In this document: positions 7,856-15,556 of the stretch, one piece after another
How positions within the stretch are numbered: the stretch's first letter is position 1
Layout: the number at the start of each line of letters is the position of its first letter
NCBI RefSeq assembly: GCF_019038435.1
Contig: NZ_JAGPOX010000101.1
Span: forward strand, 1 to 36,821
Length of the DNA stretch: 36,821 nt
Direction: 5' to 3'
From: Nocardia alni
Lineage (GTDB): Bacteria; Actinomycetota; Actinomycetes; Mycobacteriales; Mycobacteriaceae
Made by a program: the position numbers and the translations under genes
The notes under the pieces: generated by a model
Database searches by the model: none
Seen by the model: only the letters and a program-made list of their open reading frames with translations
What the model was told of the DNA's origin: nothing

Positions 7856-9156
7856 ATGCTCTTGTCCTCCTGCTGCTGGCCATCGCGCTGGTACCGGTGG
7901 GCGGCATGTTCGCCGCCGTCGACGCTGCCCTGATCACCGTCTCGGCCGCGCGCGTGGAGGATATGGTCCGGGCGGACCGCGGGGGCGCGCGCAGACTCGT
8001 GCGCATCGTCGATGATCGACCCCGCTATGTGAACCTGATGGTGCTGCTGCGCCTGACCTGCGAGATCACCGCGACGGTACTGCTGGTGGCGGCGCTGAGC
8101 ACCTGGTTGGGGGACGGCTGGGCGCTGATCGTCAGCGCGGTGGCGATGGTGCTGGTGGACTACATGGTCATCGGTGTCGGGCCGCGCACCCTCGGGCGGC
8201 AGCACGCGTATTCATTGACCCTCGGCGCATCCCTGCCGTTACACGCTCTCGGGGTGCTGCTTGGTCCCCTGAGCCGTTTCCTGATCGTGCTCGGTAACGC
8301 CATCACCCCCGGTGGCGGATTCCGCAACGGGCCCTTCGCCTCCGAGGTCGAGCTGCGCGAGGTCGTGGACATGGCGCAGAAGAGCGGCGTGGTGGATTCC
8401 GAGGAACGCCGGATGATTCAGTCGGTGTTCGAACTCGGCGACACCCTCGCGCGCGCGATCATGGTGCCGCGCACCGAGATGGTGTGGATCGAGGCGGACA
8501 AGACTGCGGCGCAGGCGATATCGCTGGCGGTGCGGTCCGGGCACTCGCGTATCCCCGTAGTCGGGGAGAACGTCGATGACATTCTGGGCGTGGTCTACCT
8601 GAAAGACCTTGTGCCGTATTCCGAACGCAGCCGCAAGGTTCGGGTGCGCGAGGTCATGCGCGCGGCGGTGTTCGTGCCCGATTCCAAACCCCTGGACACG
8701 CTGCTCGACGAGATGCAGCGCCGCAGAAACCATATGGCACTGTTGGTGGACGAATACGGCGGCATTGCCGGACTGGTCACCATCGAGGATGTGCTCGAGG
8801 AGATCGTCGGGGAGATCGCCGACGAGTACGACACCGATGAGATCGCACCCATCGAGGAACTGGGCAACGGCAGATATCGTGTGTCGGCGAGGCTTTCGAT
8901 CGAAGATCTGGGGGAGCTGTTCGACATGGAGATCGACGAGGAGGACGTCGACACCGTCGGCGGGCTGCTCGCGCACGCCCTGGGGCGTGTGCCGCTGCCC
9001 GGGTCCAAGGGCGTCATCCACGGATTGCAACTGCGTGGCGAGGGCGGGGCGGACACGCGGGGGCGGGTACGGATCCACACGGTGGTGGTGCGGCGGGCAC
9101 CGGAGAAGAAGCGCAACCAGGAACCCGGATACGAGGAGACAGACAATGATGAGTGA
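7852..9156 (+). CDS. CNNM/CorC-type membrane protein with DUF21 and CBS domains
   Basis: A 434-residue inner-membrane protein of the HlyC/CorC (CNNM) family, implicated in magnesium or cobalt transport. Domain order: DUF21 transmembrane domain at residues 1-150 (four hydrophobic segments), CBS1 near 205-262 (PRTEMVWIEADKTAAQA), CBS2 near 270-325 (MALLVDEYGGIAGLVTIEDV), acidic linker, and a CorC_HlyC domain near 345-415 (YRVSARLSIEDLGELFDMEI). The older 'hemolysin' label is not a demonstrated function. GTG start at 7852 overlaps the ybeY stop. Position between ybeY and era matches mycobacteria (Rv2366c as I recall). Confidence 0.9.
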   Translation: MNALVLLLLAIALVPVGGMFAAVDAALITVSAARVEDMVRADRGGARRLVRIVDDRPRYVNLMVLLRLTCEITATVLLVAALSTWLGDGWALIVSAVAMVLVDYMVIGVGPRTLGRQHAYSLTLGASLPLHALGVLLGPLSRFLIVLGNAITPGGGFRNGPFASEVELREVVDMAQKSGVVDSEERRMIQSVFELGDTLARAIMVPRTEMVWIEADKTAAQAISLAVRSGHSRIPVVGENVDDILGVVYLKDLVPYSERSRKVRVREVMRAAVFVPDSKPLDTLLDEMQRRRNHMALLVDEYGGIAGLVTIEDVLEEIVGEIADEYDTDEIAPIEELGNGRYRVSARLSIEDLGELFDMEIDEEDVDTVGGLLAHALGRVPLPGSKGVIHGLQLRGEGGADTRGRVRIHTVVVRRAPEKKRNQEPGYEETDNDE

Positions 9157-9234
9157 GAGCGTGGCGCGGCGGAGCGAACCATGGGCACGGTGCGCTTCGC
9201 GCACGACGGAGCCGAGCACCGGCGAGGTGGAGTC

Positions 9235-9594
9235 GTGAGTACCACCGATACAGGCGCTTTGGACGCCGAGGACAACAAGCTGCTGGTGCTCGCGCGCGGC
9301 GCGATGGGACGTAGCGGTAGCGGCAGCGGGGCGGCGGTCCGCGATACCGACGGGCGTACCTACGCCGCCGGGCCGGTGGAGCTGAAGGCACTGTCGCTGA
9401 CCGCGTTGCAGGCCGCGGTGGCCGCCGCGATTTCCAGCGGCGCCGAGGGCTTCGAGGCCGCGGTGGTCGTCGGGGCGCCGTTCCACGACGCGGGAGTGGC
9501 CGCGGTGCGGGAGATCTCGGAGGCGGGGAAGATCATCTTCGCCGACCGGCACGGTGCGATATACGACACCGTGGGTGCGGAGCAGACACCGTGA
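9235..9594 (+). CDS. Cytidine-deaminase-like protein lacking the zinc site
   Basis: A 119-residue protein in the slot where many bacteria carry cdd, directly before era. Start chosen is GTG at 9235 with upstream GAGGTGGAG, rather than an earlier in-frame ATG at 9181 that would add an arginine/histidine-rich leader. The fold pattern of cytidine deaminase is suggested by LLVLARGAMGRSGSGSGAAV and LTALQAAVAAAISSGAEGFE, but the catalytic (H/C)AE and PCxxC zinc motifs are absent: the matching places read PVELKALSL and PFHDAGVAAVREI. Deaminase activity is therefore unlikely. Its TGA overlaps the GTG of era by four bases. It corresponds by position to M. tuberculosis Rv2365c (from memory). Confidence 0.75.
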   Translation: MSTTDTGALDAEDNKLLVLARGAMGRSGSGSGAAVRDTDGRTYAAGPVELKALSLTALQAAVAAAISSGAEGFEAAVVVGAPFHDAGVAAVREISEAGKIIFADRHGAIYDTVGAEQTP

Positions 9595-10529
9595 GCGTCG
9601 AATTTCGTTCCGGCTTCGTCTGTTTCGTCGGGCGGCCGAATACCGGCAAATCGACGCTCACCAATGCGATGGTGGGACAGAAGATCGCGATCACCTCCTC
9701 GCGGCCGCAGACCACCCGGCACACCATCCGCGGCATCGTGCACCGCGCGAACGCGCAGCTGATCCTGGTGGACACCCCAGGACTGCACCGGCCACGCACC
9801 CTGCTCGGGCAGCGGCTGAACGACCTTGTGCGCGATACCTATTCCGAAGTCGACGTGATCGCCCTGTGCATTCCGGCCGACGAGAAGATCGGCCCCGGCG
9901 ACCGCTGGATCCTGGCCCAGATCCGGCAGATGGCGCCCAAGACCACCCTGCTCGGCGTGGTCACCAAGATCGACAAGGTGAGCCGCGACCAGGTCGCCGA
10001 GCAGTTGGTCGCGCTGTCCGAACTGCTCGGCCCGGACGCCGATGTGGTGCCGGTGTCGGCGGCCAAGGGCGAACAGGTCGAGGTGCTGGTGGAGGTCATC
10101 GCCTCGAAAATGCCCGAGGGACCAGCGTTCTATCCCGACGGTGAGCTGACCGACGAGCCCGAGGAAACCCTCATGGCCGAGCTGATCCGCGAGGCCGCGC
10201 TCGAGGGCGTGCGCGATGAGCTGCCGCATTCGCTGGCCGTGGTGATCGAGGAGATCCTGCCGCGCGAGGGTTACGAGGATGCCACCGGCGGTGAGGCGGC
10301 CGCGCCGGACCCCGAGATGCTCGACGTGCACGCCCTGCTCTACGTCGAACGCCCGAGTCAGAAGGCGATCATCATCGGCAAGGGCGGTGCGCGCCTGAAG
10401 GAGGTCGGCACCAACGCCCGTAAACAGATCGAGCACATCCTGGGCACCCGCATCTACCTGCACCTGCACGTGAAGGTGGCCAAGGACTGGCAGCGCGACC
10501 CCAAACAGCTCGGCAAACTGGGTTTCTAG
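9591..10529 (+). CDS. era: GTPase Era
   Basis: A 312-residue Era, the GTPase that binds the 3' end of 16S rRNA during small-subunit assembly. G1 is GRPNTGKST at residues 14-22, G3 is DTPGL, and G4 reads TKID where the usual consensus is NKxD. The C-terminal KH domain carries IIIGKGGARLKEVG, followed by the terminal VKVAKDWQRDPKQLGKLGF. GTG start at 9591 overlaps the upstream stop. The gene converges with the decapeptide-repeat gene, and the two TAG stops share the palindrome CTAG at 10526-10529. Confidence 0.95.
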   Translation: MSVEFRSGFVCFVGRPNTGKSTLTNAMVGQKIAITSSRPQTTRHTIRGIVHRANAQLILVDTPGLHRPRTLLGQRLNDLVRDTYSEVDVIALCIPADEKIGPGDRWILAQIRQMAPKTTLLGVVTKIDKVSRDQVAEQLVALSELLGPDADVVPVSAAKGEQVEVLVEVIASKMPEGPAFYPDGELTDEPEETLMAELIREAALEGVRDELPHSLAVVIEEILPREGYEDATGGEAAAPDPEMLDVHALLYVERPSQKAIIIGKGGARLKEVGTNARKQIEHILGTRIYLHLHVKVAKDWQRDPKQLGKLGF

Positions 10530-11575
10530 TCGCGGCGCTGCACCCAGGTCGGTACGCGGCGGCGTGCCGGTGGTGTGTGCTCGGGGCGCGGCATACCGAT
10601 GGGGTCGGTGTCGTAACGGTAGGGATCGGGCTCGATGAGGCCGGTCTCGTAAAGGTCGGGTTGGTCGACCGGGGCGGGTTCGTACTGCGCCTGTTCGAAC
10701 GGGGCGGGTTCGTACTGCGCGGGCTCGAAAGCGGCTGATTCATATTGTGCGGGTTCGAACGCCGCGGGTTCGTATCGCGCGGGTTCGAAAGCTGCAGGTT
10801 CGTACTGCGCCTGCTCGAAAGCTGCGGGTTCGTACTGCGCCTGCTCGAACGCGGGGGGCTCGTACCGAGTGGTTTCGTACAGGGCAGGCTCGTACCGGGT
10901 GGTTTCCTGCGAGACGGGTTCGTATGGAGCGGCCTCGTATGGAGCCGATTCGTGCTGGGCGGCCCCATACGGATCAGGCTCGTACGCTGCGGGTTTGTAC
11001 AGGCTGGGGTCGTGCCGGTCGAGTTGGAAGAGCTCCGAGTTGTACCGGTCGGGGTCGTACTGCTCCGGCTCGTAGCGATCGGCCTCGTGCGGTGCCGGTT
11101 CGTAGCGACCGGATTCGTTCCGATCGGTCTCGTACTGATCGCCATATGGGTCGTATTCGACGGGCGACGATTCGAGACCGGCGCCCGGAATGCGGCGGTA
11201 GGCCGAGACCGGCTGGACATAGCCGTTGCGGGCGAGCCAGTCGATGGTCTCGGTGATCAGCTCCTGGTCGTCACCGGAATCCAGCGCCAGCTCATCGACT
11301 GTTCGTGCGCCGCTGGCGTTCTGGAGGTCGCGCATGATGTCGACCTGATATCCGGTCAGCGTGAGATGCGAACGGAGCGCGTATTCCGCCCCGGAGGCCA
11401 GCTGCCAGGCCGACAGTCGCTCGGTCCAGCGCTCTCGTCGGAACTGCTCCAATGTGTCGGCGATCGCCCCCGCGGAGTAGCCCAGCTGTCGCGCCAACTC
11501 GTCGGGTGTACGCGCGCCGGCGCTGTCGGCCAGCGCCTCGAGCACGTCGATCTGGAAGTCGGTGAATTCGGTCAT
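10526..11575 (-). CDS. Protein with two winged-helix-like modules and fifteen decapeptide repeats
   Basis: A 349-residue protein that I do not recognise. Residues 1-130 contain two related helical modules: FQIDVLEALADSAGARTPDE near 7-26 and YQVDIMRDLQNASGARTVDE near 76-95, each followed by two further helices in the manner of a small winged-helix domain. Residues 151-300 are fifteen ten-residue repeats of the form xxxExxxYEP (for example AAFEPAQYEP), acidic and rich in Tyr, Pro and Glu, with no signal peptide or membrane segment. A basic tail (PARRRVPTWVQRRD) ends the protein. It is probably cytoplasmic with a disordered tail; the helical modules suggest nucleic-acid or protein binding, but this is inference. 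It lies between era and the amidase, where I recall no counterpart in M. tuberculosis. Confidence 0.7.
   Translation of the reverse strand: MTEFTDFQIDVLEALADSAGARTPDELARQLGYSAGAIADTLEQFRRERWTERLSAWQLASGAEYALRSHLTLTGYQVDIMRDLQNASGARTVDELALDSGDDQELITETIDWLARNGYVQPVSAYRRIPGAGLESSPVEYDPYGDQYETDRNESGRYEPAPHEADRYEPEQYDPDRYNSELFQLDRHDPSLYKPAAYEPDPYGAAQHESAPYEAAPYEPVSQETTRYEPALYETTRYEPPAFEQAQYEPAAFEQAQYEPAAFEPARYEPAAFEPAQYESAAFEPAQYEPAPFEQAQYEPAPVDQPDLYETGLIEPDPYRYDTDPIGMPRPEHTPPARRRVPTWVQRRD
10676..11125 (-). repeat. Tandem 30-bp repeats (15 units) coding for decapeptides
   Basis: Fifteen consecutive 30-base units stay in register from residue 151 to 300 of the overlapping gene. Units near the 3' end of the gene are nearly identical at DNA level (variants of GGTTCGTACTGCGCCTGCTC on the plus strand), whereas units nearer the N-terminal domains have diverged, so the array seems to have grown recently at its distal end. 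Copy number may vary between strains. Confidence 0.85.
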
Positions 11576-11730
11576 TCCTCGTGTACCGGTTGAGCGGGTC
11601 CGCTCTTCGCTCGGAGCCTATAGCGGGCACCGACGCTCGCGCGGCGATTTTGTTCTCTCAGATCGTGATCGAGAGATCGTGCCGCCGCAAACCGGGCGAA
11701 CACCCCTCCCATGGGGGGAGTATATGTGAT

Positions 11731-13158
11731 CTAGTCCCACCACGATGCAGGGCGGTGGCGGTCCCAGTGGAGTTCGGATTCCAGCTGGGCGGCGACGCAG
11801 GCCAGCAGGGGTTCGGTATCGGCTGGGCCCATCAGCTGGGCGCCGACGGGCAGGCCCGTGGCGGTGAAACCGGCGGGGACGTTGATGCTGGGCCAGCCCA
11901 GCACATTCCAGGGCCAGGTGTAAGGGCAGGCGGCGGTGATGAGGGCGTCGGTGGCGCCAGGGCTCAGTCCGTCCATGGCGTACAGGGGCTGGGGCGGGGT
12001 GGCGGTCGTGGGGGACAGGACCAGGTCGTAGTCGTCGAAGAACCGACCGATTCGTTTGCGCAGCAGTGGTTCTGCGGCTCGGGCGGCGCGCAGTATCGGA
12101 CCGCCGAGTAACCTGCCCAGTCTGGCGTTGGTGCGAGTGCGTGAATCCACCTGCGCACCGGGGTATTCGGCGAGGGCGGTGGATATGCCGCTCATCGAGC
12201 GCGGCAGGAAGCTCGCGCCGATCAGCAGGCCGTAGTGCAGATCCGCGACGGTGACGGCGTGACCGAGGCGGCGCAGGGCGTTCGCGATATCGTGGACGTG
12301 CGCGGCGATCTCGCGGTCCAGTGCGGTCCGGGTGGCCGTGAACGGGATGCTCAGGGAGAGGGCGATTCTTAGGCGCCCGGTGTCGCGGCCGATGGCGTCG
12401 CAGATGGTCAGCGGGGGCGGGGTGTGCAGGTCGCCGGGATGGCTTCCCGAGACGGTGTCCAGCAGTAGTGCCGCGTCGGCGACCGTGCGGGCCAGCGTGC
12501 CGTGCACGGTCAGGCCGTTGAACGCCTCGGGTAGCGGCCAGGTGGAGATGCGGCCGCGCTGCGGTTTGATGCCGACCAGGTTCGTCCACGACGCGGGGAT
12601 GCGCACCGAACCCGCGCCGTCGGAACCTATTGCGGCGGGGAGCAATCCGGATGCCACCGCCGCGGCCGAACCGCCCGAGGAGCCGCCGGGAGTGCGCTCG
12701 GCGTTCCACGGATTGCGGGTGTATCCGAAGGCGGCCGCGTCGGTGAACGGCCACTGCCCGATCTCGCAGGTATTGGTCTTGCCGACGATCACCGCACCTG
12801 CCGCGCGCAGCCGCCGCACCACCTCGGCATCTTCGGTCGCCTCGGGGAAATCGCCTCCACAGCCGAAAGCTGTTGGCGCCCCGGATATGTCGGTGTCGTC
12901 CTTGATCGCGATCGGCACGCCGAGCAGCGGCAGCCGCACGCCCGCGGCCACTCGGCGGTCGGCCTGCGCCGCCTCGGCCAGAGCCTGCTCGCGACGGACC
13001 ACCCGGAAGGCGTTGAGCCTGGACTGGCTGGTCTCGATCGCGTCGAGTGCTGCGGTGACGGCCGTCACCGACGTCGTTGTGCCGTTGCCGACCGCGGCGG
13101 CCAGCTCGGCCAGTCCCAGTTCGCGTGTGGACGCCGTTGTCATTCGATGCTCTCTCAT
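11731..13158 (-). CDS. Amidase-signature family protein, AmiA2-like
   Basis: About 475 residues of the amidase signature superfamily, which hydrolyses carboxamides with a Ser-cisSer-Lys triad. Counting from the ATG at 13158, the lysine is Lys86 in PIAIKDD, the cis-serine is Ser161 in TPGGSSGGS, and the nucleophile is Ser184 in GSDGAGSVRIPAS. Two starts are reasonable: ATG 13158 with upstream GAGGG at five-base spacing, and ATG 13143 (MTTAST) with GAGAG. From memory the sequence is close to M. tuberculosis AmiA2 (Rv2363), including EIGQWPFT and SINVPAGF, and it keeps that gene's position and orientation between era and recO. Physiological substrate unknown; cytosolic by lack of a signal peptide. 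Confidence 0.85.
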   Translation of the reverse strand: MREHRMTTASTRELGLAELAAAVGNGTTTSVTAVTAALDAIETSQSRLNAFRVVRREQALAEAAQADRRVAAGVRLPLLGVPIAIKDDTDISGAPTAFGCGGDFPEATEDAEVVRRLRAAGAVIVGKTNTCEIGQWPFTDAAAFGYTRNPWNAERTPGGSSGGSAAAVASGLLPAAIGSDGAGSVRIPASWTNLVGIKPQRGRISTWPLPEAFNGLTVHGTLARTVADAALLLDTVSGSHPGDLHTPPPLTICDAIGRDTGRLRIALSLSIPFTATRTALDREIAAHVHDIANALRRLGHAVTVADLHYGLLIGASFLPRSMSGISTALAEYPGAQVDSRTRTNARLGRLLGGPILRAARAAEPLLRKRIGRFFDDYDLVLSPTTATPPQPLYAMDGLSPGATDALITAACPYTWPWNVLGWPSINVPAGFTATGLPVGAQLMGPADTEPLLACVAAQLESELHWDRHRPASWWD

Positions 13159-13262
13159 GTCTGCCCTCGGAAAAAGGTAGCGCGCGACTGGTCGGTCGTC
13201 CATATCGGGTAGTTGTTACCGAATCGTGACCTTATTGGTGGCTTGTCTGGCGCCCACCTACG

Positions 13263-13685
13263 ATGCTCTGGATGAAGTGGATGTCCCGGGCGTTCGGTTC
13301 GAAAGAGCTGACACCCCAACTGCGTTCGGATATGGAATCGGAGGGGATCATCGTGTTCGGTCCTGTGGAGGGATCGGTGGCGCGGCGCGGTTATCGGACA
13401 CCACTGCATTACGCCTCCTCGAGCTGGGAGAACATCGCCCAGGGCACGATCGCGATGAGTCGTCGCCGGTTGGTCGTCTGGGGCGGTGGGGAGGTCCTGG
13501 TGGACGTGCTGCTCGGCCATCCGGCGGTCTCGGTGAACCTGCAGGATCCCGAGCGCATGCTCATCGAGGCCGACAACTGCCGGATAGACCGCGTCCGCAC
13601 CGGCTGGACCACCCTGTTGCTGCGCACGATCCACGCTCCACGTATCACGCAGGTGTATGGAGAGAGCGTGTACCGTCTGGAATGA
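13263..13685 (+). CDS. Small conserved protein, unknown function
   Basis: A 140-residue soluble protein without signal peptide or membrane helix. It is rich in beta-type sequence (GTIAMSRRRLVVWGGGEVLV, then VDVLLGHPAVSVNL), which could be a PH-like or barrel fold; I do not recognise a named family. Three in-frame ATGs are near the front (13263, 13272, 13281) and none has a clear Shine-Dalgarno site. A possible -35/-10 pair, TTGGTG with TACGAT at 13259-13264, would place transcription start almost on the ATG at 13272, so a leaderless mRNA starting there is plausible. Its stop codon falls inside the first bases of a dispersed repeat. Confidence 0.6.
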   Translation: MLWMKWMSRAFGSKELTPQLRSDMESEGIIVFGPVEGSVARRGYRTPLHYASSSWENIAQGTIAMSRRRLVVWGGGEVLVDVLLGHPAVSVNLQDPERMLIEADNCRIDRVRTGWTTLLLRTIHAPRITQVYGESVYRLE

Positions 13686-13875
13686 GAACGCGACGACCAC
13701 GGTCGAGAGGGCGGCAAGCTGCCGGGCACGCCCATAATAGGTTCGGCACGCAACCGCCGGAACGCGTGTGAGACTGGCGACGGCACTCGGCCGGGCGCTG
13801 AAGGCGCGGAGAGGCGGGTTAGCACTCAGCCGGGCGCTGAAGGCGCGGAGAGGCGGACTAGCGCGGAGAGGCGGG
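13679..13875 (+). repeat. Dispersed intergenic repeat, copy A, with tandem tail units
   Basis: The first 140 bases (13679-13818) align without gaps to copy B at 25331-25470 at roughly 80% identity by eye; the longest shared run is GGTCGAGAGGGCGGCAAGCT and its continuation. A small hairpin, GGCA-AGC-TGCC, is kept in both copies. Unlike copy B, copy A has a second tail unit (AGCCGGGCGCTGAAGGCGCG with GAGAGGCGG, near 13828-13857) and a partial third (GCGCGGAGAGGCGGG, 13861-13875). It fills the whole gap between the preceding gene and recO. Confidence 0.8.
13865..13871 (+). promoter_or_regulatory. Ribosome binding site of recO, supplied by the repeat
   Basis: GGAGAGG, seven bases before the GTG at 13879, is the best Shine-Dalgarno site near recO and lies in the third, partial tail unit of the dispersed repeat. 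It decides the recO start at GTG 13879 against an upstream in-frame GTG at 13768, whose extra 37 residues would merely translate the repeat. Confidence 0.6.
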
Positions 13876-13878
13876 CAT

Positions 13879-14655
13879 GTGCAGTTGTATCGGGACCGGG
13901 CGATCGTCGTGCGCCAGCACAAGCTGGGGGAGGCCGATCGCATCGTCACGCTGCTCACGCGACAGCACGGGCTGGTGCGGGCGGTGGCGAAGGGCGTGCG
14001 GCGCACCCGGTCGAGGTTCGGGGCGCGGCTCGAGCCGTTCGCGTACGTCGACGTGCAGCTGTATCCCGGACGCAACCTCGACACCGTCACCCAGGTGCAC
14101 ACCGTGGAGGCGTTCGCCTCCGATATCGTCGCCGACTACGGCCGCTACACCGCCGCGTGCGCGGTGCTCGAGACCGCCGAGCGCCTCGCCGGTGAGGAGC
14201 GCGCCCCCGCGCCCCGGCTGCACACCTTGACCGCGGGCGCACTGCGCGCGATCGCCGCCGGACAGCGGCCGCAGGAGCTGATCCTGGACGCATTCCTGTT
14301 GCGCGCGATGGGTTTCGCGGGCTGGGCGCCCGCGTTGGACGACTGCGCCCGCTGCGCCACCCCCGGCCCGCACCGCGCCTTTCACGTGGCCGCGGGCGGC
14401 GCGGTGTGCGTGCACTGCCGCCCGCCCGGCTCGGCCACGCCCGCGATGGGTGTGCTGGAGCTGATGAGCGCGCTGTATCGAGGGGACTGGTCCGGGATCG
14501 ACGCGGTTCCCGAGGGCATCCGCCGTCAGTCCAGCGGGCTGACGGCCGCGCATCTCCAGTGGCACCTCGAGCGGCAGCTGCGGACCCTTCCCCTGATCGA
14601 GCGCAGCCGCCCGCACGGGGTGATCGACGAACCGGCGCATTCGCGCGCGGTCTGA
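13879..14655 (+). CDS. recO: DNA repair protein RecO
   Basis: A 258-residue RecO, which loads RecA through RecF/RecR in recombinational repair of gaps. The N-terminal OB fold begins at once (VQLYRDRAIVVRQHKLGEAD), followed by LTRQHGLVRAVAKGVRRTRS. The C-terminal domain carries a four-cysteine zinc site: Cys156, Cys159, Cys177 and Cys180. GTG at 13879 gives the family's usual length and N-terminus; the open frame reaches back 37 codons through repeat DNA. In mycobacteria recO is followed directly by uppS (my recollection); here 8.5 kb of accessory genes intervene. Confidence 0.93.
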   Translation: MQLYRDRAIVVRQHKLGEADRIVTLLTRQHGLVRAVAKGVRRTRSRFGARLEPFAYVDVQLYPGRNLDTVTQVHTVEAFASDIVADYGRYTAACAVLETAERLAGEERAPAPRLHTLTAGALRAIAAGQRPQELILDAFLLRAMGFAGWAPALDDCARCATPGPHRAFHVAAGGAVCVHCRPPGSATPAMGVLELMSALYRGDWSGIDAVPEGIRRQSSGLTAAHLQWHLERQLRTLPLIERSRPHGVIDEPAHSRAV

Positions 14656-14662
14656 CAGCCCG

Positions 14663-15556
14663 CTATCTTCCCGCCATGCCCGTGGTGGCGATGCCTCGGA
14701 TGAAGGCCTTCTGCGCGAAGGCGTAGATGACGATCATGGGCACCAGCATCATGATCGAGGCGGCCATCAGGACCGGCCAGTGGGAGGTGTACTGGCCCTG
14801 CATCCAGACCAAGCCCAGGTTCAGGGTGGAGATGCTGGTGCGCTGGATCATCACCAGGGGCCAGAGGAAATCGTTCCAGACCGTCACCCAGGTCAGGACG
14901 GCCAGGACCATGACGGCCGGGCGGGCGTGGGGGAGTAGGACACGCCAGTACGTCTGCCACACGCTGCAGCCGTCCAGGACCGCGGCCTCCTCCAATTCGG
15001 CTGGGAGGGTGAGGAAGAACTGACGCATCAGAAAGGTGCCGAAGGCGCTGCCGAACAGTCCGGGCACGATCATCGCCCACGGGGTGTCCACCCAGCCGAA
15101 GGTGCGCATGAGGATGAACTGCGGGATCACGGTGACCGTGAGCGGCACCATGAGGGTGCCGAGATAGGCCAGGAACAGGGTGTCGCGGCCGCGGAACGGC
15201 AAGCGCGCGAAGGCGTATCCGGCCAGGGAGCAGAAGAAGACCTGTCCGGCGGTGACGCAGGCGGCGTAGATCACGGTGTTCAGGAACATGCGAGCGAAGG
15301 GCACGTATTGGAACACCAGGTGGTAGTTGGACCACTGCGGGTGTGCGGGGATCAGTGAGTTGTTCAGTTGGCCTTGGATCTTCAGAGAACCCGACAGCGC
15401 CCATAGGATGGGGAACAGGGCGCACCAGGCCATCACGACCAGTACGACGTAGATGAGCAGTCCGCGCACGCTGCGGCGCACCATGATCTGGCGCGTCACC
15501 GGGGAGATCTGCGGCGACTGTGCCGGGGCCGATGTGATCGGTGCCGGGTCGGTCAT
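14663..15556 (-). CDS. Sugar-type ABC transporter permease, MalG/UgpE family
   Basis: A 297-residue inner-membrane protein with six predicted helices and the ABC permease EAA loop (ELEEAAVLDGCSVWQTYWRV, residues 187-206), through which it would contact an ATPase. ATG at 15556 is chosen for its AGGAGGGG site and because it overlaps the upstream permease stop by four bases (ATGA). It belongs to the CUT1 carbohydrate uptake class. It is the last gene of a three-gene operon (binding protein, MalF-type, MalG-type), and its stop lies eight bases from the recO stop in convergent orientation. Confidence 0.9.
   Translation of the reverse strand: MTDPAPITSAPAQSPQISPVTRQIMVRRSVRGLLIYVVLVVMAWCALFPILWALSGSLKIQGQLNNSLIPAHPQWSNYHLVFQYVPFARMFLNTVIYAACVTAGQVFFCSLAGYAFARLPFRGRDTLFLAYLGTLMVPLTVTVIPQFILMRTFGWVDTPWAMIVPGLFGSAFGTFLMRQFFLTLPAELEEAAVLDGCSVWQTYWRVLLPHARPAVMVLAVLTWVTVWNDFLWPLVMIQRTSISTLNLGLVWMQGQYTSHWPVLMAASIMMLVPMIVIYAFAQKAFIRGIATTGMAGR

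Noticed and set aside
10676..11125. CRISPR array
   Set aside because: Regular 30-bp periodicity comes from contiguous coding repeats without spacers.
10745..11593. Plus-strand frames with regular Cys/Phe or Arg/Val repeats
   Set aside because: They are antisense readings of the decapeptide-coding array; the minus-strand gene has the better start, helical modules and codon pattern.
13155..14102. Minus-strand frame containing PPLRAFSARPSAV, similar to another near 25400
   Set aside because: The similarity comes from the shared DNA repeat. Differences between the two translations are not mainly synonymous, so there is no sign of protein-level selection.
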